Source of the DNA: Chytridium lagenaria
Taxonomy: Eukaryota > Chytridiomycota > Chytridiomycetes > Chytridiales > Chytridiaceae
DNA length: 64,000 nt
Assembly (NCBI GenBank): GCA_025449115.1
Contig: JAHLKC010000009.1
Span: 186,001-250,000 of the forward strand
Direction: 5' to 3'
The notes beneath the pieces are model-generated. The model was not told the DNA's origin. It did no database searches and worked only from the letters and a program-made list of their open reading frames with translations. Numbering within the stretch: position 1 is the first letter of the stretch; every line of letters starts with the position of its first letter. The translations under genes were made by a program, and so were the position numbers. Shown in pieces: positions 59,189 through 64,000 of the stretch.

Positions 59189-62100
59189 TCAAGAGCAGCA
59201 AAAAAAAAAAAGAGAGAAAAAAGAGGGAAAAAAAGAGGGAAACAAAACTAATAAACTGTTCAGAAAAAACAACACACGAATAATAAGAAGAAAAAAAAAA
59301 CCGCCCCCTCCTCTCCAAACCAAACTCCACGCCCCCAAAAGCACTCCATCCACCCTCACATAAACACCTTCCCTCCCTCCCCTTGATCCAAAGCGCCACA
59401 AAGGATGCTCCAAAATCTGCACAGCACTCGCCGTCCTCCGCTTCAGGGTTCATCAAATTCTTCACCACATCCACAAGCGGGCGAACAACTCCCAAACCCA
59501 CTCTCGGAAAAATCATCCTCGAGCTTCTGCCACTGCGGTCCATTCTCGGGTAGGATAATGTTGGCCATCATCTCAAGAATAATGAGTCCGAGACTGTATC
59601 ATCCGAAAAAAATAAAGAGAGATAGTGTTAGAATGAAACGAGGGGGGAAAATTTATTCATTTACCTGAATATATCAGAGGGCTTCCATACCGCAACTCAA
59701 AATCTCTGGTGCGATATAAGTCCGATCTCCCTCCCTCTCAAACCCAGCCGGCTATCAAACAAGAAAAAAAAAAGGAGGCACCACAGGTCAGTTCCATCGC
59801 CACCCTCACCAAAACAACAAACAAAAAAAAACTCACCACCGGACACCTCGTCGCCAACCCGAAATCCCAATCTTAAGCGACCGCTCCTCCGTAATAAACA
59901 GATTCCCAGGCTTAAGATCAAGGTGAATGATATCCAATCCATGGATATACCTCAACCCCTGCGCAACCTCACAAAGCACCGTCCAGATCTTGAATTCATC
60001 AAGCGGGGAATCACGACAATTCTCTTCAAGGTACGCGTACAACCTTCATATAAAACAACAGCAAGACACTGCGTTAGGTAAAGCGTGACCATAAAAAAAA
60101 AGAAGCACCGCTCAAAAGGAAAAAATAGAAAAGAAGAAAAAGAAAGACACGTAAAAAAAACCTGCGTAAAACCAAAAACAAAAAACAAAAAAACAAAACA
60201 AAACAAAAAAGAAAAAAAAACCCCCCCGAATTCACCATCAAACAAAAACCGCCACCAACAATCAACAACATAAAAAAAGGAATACTCACGTCCCCCTCTC
60301 ACACAACTCCATCTGCACATAAATATGTCCCAACTGCTCCCACGCATTGATAATCTTCACAATCCTCGGTCCATCCTCACAATCCACAAAATCTCCACCT
60401 CCTCAAGCTTCGCCAACCTAAAAAAAAAAAAGTCAACAAAAAAACTGCAAAAAAAAAAAAAAAACCTGCAAAAAAATAACTGCAAAAACAAAAAAAAAAA
60501 AAAAACAAAAAAAATAAACAAAAAAAAAAATCTCCCCAAACCTATCCTTCTTCCCCGTCGCAGCATGCCTCGTCTTCTTCACTGCATACATCCGTCCATC
60601 AGCTTTACTCTGAACTTTAAACGCCTCCGCAAAAGCTCCCTTCCCCAACTTGGACACAAGCCGGAAACTCGTCTCAAAATAATCCGTATACACAGCCGTC
60701 GTCCCTTGACGCGCATACTGTCCGCATGCTGCGTCACAGTACAGGAATAAACGACCGGTCTAAAAGCGACATGGGCCCAGCGCGTGATCCTACCAAAAAA
60801 AAAAAAAAAAAGCAGGTCAATCATCCCCCATCACCAAAAAAAAAAAAGGAAAAAGAAAGACCATCCCCGTCTTTTTTCATAACAACAAAAAAAAAATAAA
60901 TACGTAAAAAAAAACACCCACCATCCCTATGTCTCCCCCCCTAAAATAATCCGCCGTCAAAAACCTCGCATAACTCGTCACAGGCCCCATCGTCTCCCCA
61001 CCCCCAAAACCGGTATCCACTTCGACTCCCAGGCCTCCCAGCCCCAAACCCTCCCACAACCCCCATCGAACAAACCGGCAACCTCGTCGTCATCCCCCCA
61101 CCAAAGCATCAACGGCGGAGACCGTGTCTGCATCCTACTCCTCACCCCGTAAAAATCGTGGCGCCGATATTCCCGTCAAAGGCGTCACCGGCATCTCCAC
61201 AGCCGTCGTAGCCACAAAACTCCCCAACCTCGACTTCAACGTCGTTCCCCCATCACCGCATCCTCCTATCCTCATGAGGCATGGGTATCCTCAAAGGCTC
61301 CGGTCTCACCCACCCGTCCCATTCCTCCCCCCCCACCCAAACCGATTTCGATCCCCCACCATCTCCCCCTCCCCACATCGACCCGTCGTCTCCTCCATCT
61401 CAACATCAGCAAACGGATCCTCAGGTCGAAAAGACACATACCCATCTCCCCCCAACGACGGAAACCTCACCGCCTCAGCAGAAGGCGGTCTCAAAGGAAG
61501 TGGTCCCATCCCCCCCGTTTTCGTCTCCACCGCATTCATCTCATCCAAAGGCGGTGTAGCAGAAGCCGACGACACATTCGTCGAATTCGGGAACGACAAA
61601 AACCCTCCCCCACCACTCGTCGTCATCGTCGGCGCCGTCCCAAACGAAAACCCCGTCATCTCCGACATCGACGCATCCACAGCAGACGCCGTCGACGACG
61701 ACGAAAACGGTGACGACGGCACAGACCCCTGCTGTCTCTGCTGCTGCATCCTCGCACTCTGAAACAAAGAAGGTGTCAAAGGCTTCCCCTCCTCGGCTCT
61801 AAACGGATCATCCTCATCCATCCCTCCTTCCCTTCAAACAAACCCCTCCGTTTCCCAAACTCCTCCTCATCCTCCTTCACCGCCCCAAACAACCTCGTCA
61901 AAAAGCGGTTTCGCTCCCTGTCCAAGCATCTCCTCATCCTCCTCATCCTCAACAACACCTCCCCCTTATTCACAGACGGCGAGCTGATACCCTCGTCCGT
62001 CTCACAAGCGATAACCCATCACACGGTTCCGAGCAGCTGGCACAGGGAACCCAGGGTGGAACGACCCTGCAAGGGCAGGAAGCGTCGGTCTCGTCACCTT

Positions 62101-63946
62101 ACCAGAACCAGATAACGAACCAGGTGAGAAGCCGTCCGATACCTCCCAAACGCAGAATTCAACGGTGACACCGCCGCAAACACTGCCCATCCCCAGTCAA
62201 AGGAGTGCCGACGATAAAAACACATTCGTCCCTTATTCGTCCCTTATTCATCTCCATCCACTCCCAAACGCATCCCCCCCACGTCCTTGCTCAACATCAA
62301 ACAACCCCTTCCCACTCTCACAGCAGAAGCAGGCGTCCCACTAATTCACCACACCACCCACCCCCTCTCTTACTCGCCGTCGTCCGTTTCTTGACAGGAC
62401 TCTCATGTCCACCCGCCACATACCGATGCTTCTTGACAGGCGCAGAGGCAGCCCCACCACCTCTCAATTCCAAAACAGGTTCCGGCTGCATCTCAACAGG
62501 CGTGGAAGCAGGTACTTGAAACGTCACATGCTGCGAATGATGCGGCGGATGTCCCAAAACAGACTGTGTGGGTGCCGTGAAATTGGCGTTTGGAAAAGCA
62601 AAAGAAGCATTGGGTGCAACGTTCAAGCGAACGGGGGTGGGTTGTGCGGGTGCAAAGGAAGAGGCGGTGAGGAAGGAGGGGAAAGCGTGGGATTGGGAGG
62701 TGGCGGTGAAAGATGGACCGGGTTTTGCGGGTGTCGCGAAAAGCCGTGATGATGCGTCGTTGGTTGAGGAAGACGTTGTGATGGAGGATGAGGAGGTATC
62801 AAAGGAAGGTTGAAAGGAAGAAGCGGCACTACTTGAGATGCTTGGAGCAGAGGGAAGAGACGCCATGGAGGAGAACGGGCGCGTCGGAGTTGGTGGCATG
62901 ACGTTAGACCCCCCCAGCTCAGAAGCACCAGCCGAGTTGGCATACCGCTGTTGATTCCAATCAGCAGTGTAAGAACCAAACTTTAGTCCTGCTGCCTTCT
63001 TGGACGGGGTCTCGGGTGTGGGTTGATTCATCAATGAAGGTGCCAGAAATTCCACATTGGCCGGCGCTGATGCAGGGTGGTCAATGGCTCCAGGATGAGC
63101 TGACGAGGACGCAGATCGGGGACGTGCCCCCCGCCCGCTGCACCCTTTTTCGAAAGCAGACCAGTGGAATGGAATGCAGCAGCAACGGGTTTCACAAGCT
63201 TGTTCATTTTCGGGGTAAAAAAAGAACTTTGTGGACCAACTGCAGAACTGTTTGGGGAGGGCATGGTGAAGACGTTGCCATTGTTCGCATTCTGCAACGT
63301 GGAAGGGTGGAAAGGTGATTCGCGAAGTGGTGTTGGTGGCGCTCGGGGAGTGGTCGAGCCCGTGGTCCCACTAAAAGGAGAGGATCCCTCAGAGCTGACG
63401 GGAGGGTCCACCGATACACGACGAGAAATGAGAAAGGGGGATTGAGGCGCAGCCATGGGGTTGTTGCAAGGTGGGCCACCAGACAGGAATAGATTTTCCA
63501 CATCAGCAGAGAGCGAGGCGGTGCTAGGCATTTCCATGTTCATGAATGAGCGACGTGGCGAAGGTGGTGGTGGTTGCGCTTGGTTTTTTCCAGAGACTGT
63601 GGTATGGAATGGACTTGGTGGAGAGCGGTTGAGGTTATTCACACTGTTGCCTTTTTTCGAAAAAGGTAGCGTGATGGCGGTGGACCCATCATGGCCATCC
63701 TCCCGCTGCTGCTGCTGCTGTCGTTGATATTGTTGCTGCTACTGTTGTTGTTGTTGTTGGTAGGTCCGCAGAGAATGTGAATTGAGGTGGAGGCATCCGT
63801 CTTCTGTCCTCTTCTTCCCGGGGAGACGAAAAGGGGTGGCTCATGTCGTTGGTGAGGTGGTAAAAGTGATGATGATGTGCGTTTGTTGTGGTAGGTAAGG
63901 GAGCAGGAGCAGAGGCAGGAAGATGGCAGTCGTCAGCGAGCATCAT
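59189..63946 (-). CDS. Wee1/Swe1-type cell-cycle protein kinase
   Basis: Minus strand; start at 63946 or 63843, end near 59189. The N-terminal half is Ser/Pro/Thr-rich with many S/T-P sites (SSPREEED, PPTPTRPFSSM, STPVEMQPEP, HESPVKKR, FHPGFPVPAARNRVMGY). The kinase domain starts DYFETSFRLVSKLGKGAFAE (Gly loop) and YAVKKTRH (catalytic Lys) near 60590, then LEEVEIL, QMELCE-type region, YAYLEENCRDSPLDEFKIWT, VAQGLRYIHGLDIIHLDLKP and GNLFI (catalytic HLDLKPGN), the DFG loop (one base missing near 59865), EGDRTYIAPEI, LIILEMMANIILPENGPQWQ and RRTA..ILEHPLW. The HLDLKPxN and LPENGPxW patterns are Wee1-like. Wee1 inhibits Cdk1 by Tyr phosphorylation and delays mitosis. Introns are full of T-runs, so exon limits are approximate. 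Confidence 0.8.
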
Positions 63947-64000
63947 TCCATCACAAAGACGCCACTGTCGTCTGCCATCTGAGCGCAGAGAGCTGTTGAA

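Noticed and set aside
58935..59543. 202-codon minus-strand frame after the Wee1-like kinase
   Set aside because: Phe/Leu-rich translation of T-runs. The conserved kinase end lies in another frame at 59422-59350.
60325..60750. Lys/Asn-rich plus-strand frame
   Set aside because: Translation of A-homopolymers that are T-rich introns of the minus-strand kinase gene.
63734..63760. TAG inside a poly-Gln run of the Wee1-like N-terminus, suggesting stop reassignment
   Set aside because: All other genes end at normal stops including TAG, and a one-base frame change in the same repeat explains it better.

Overview
The window looks like nuclear DNA of a zoosporic (chytrid-like) fungus. Fungal markers are a Zn2Cys6 AcuK/Ert1-type regulator, a Wee1/Swe1-type kinase, dense short introns (many 45-80 nt, GT..AG) and Ty1/copia retrotransposons. 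A DNAL4-type dynein light chain and a HAUS1-like augmin subunit argue for a lineage that still builds flagella or centrioles. This is inference from gene content; no marker rRNA is present.

Bases 1-26,040 are a retrotransposon graveyard. The oldest layer is a decayed copia family (Copia-C), seen as integrase and RT pieces at 1-479, 3879-4716, 12319-14051 and 25968-26040, with a diverged non-coding repeat (repeat D, three copies). Copia-A elements lie on it: a 3'-truncated minus-strand copy (4717-8745), a plus-strand 3' half with a divergent LTR (8746-11392) cut by a solo LTR with a CATTA duplication (9836-10235), and a composite copy at 14052-25967 flanked by TATTC. The composite has three LTRs and one and a half gag genes, and a complete Copia-B element (17672-23114, duplication AGAAG) sits in its integrase.

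From 26,081 to the end there are about 17 spliced host genes and no recognisable transposon: DNAL4, a BRPF/Nto1-like PHD-bromodomain protein, HUB1/UBL5, an unrecognised TPRLKR-repeat protein, an N-myristoylated LRR protein, HAUS1-like, a RhoGEF, a MAPR haem-binding protein, BUD31, PRP18, RRP6, PPIL3, an AcuK-like regulator, RUVBL1, STEEP1-like, a TRAF7-like RING-WD40 protein and a Wee1-like kinase. Genes are packed 50-700 bp apart with several head-to-head pairs. Four are spliceosome factors (HUB1, BUD31, PRP18, PPIL3), next to the nuclear exosome nuclease RRP6.

Most of the conserved genes I could check carry isolated one-base indels that break otherwise well conserved proteins. The simplest reading is consensus error in the assembly rather than mass pseudogenisation, so the frameshifts in the youngest transposon (Copia-B) should also be read with caution. 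Exon limits below were read by eye from splice signals and family conservation.
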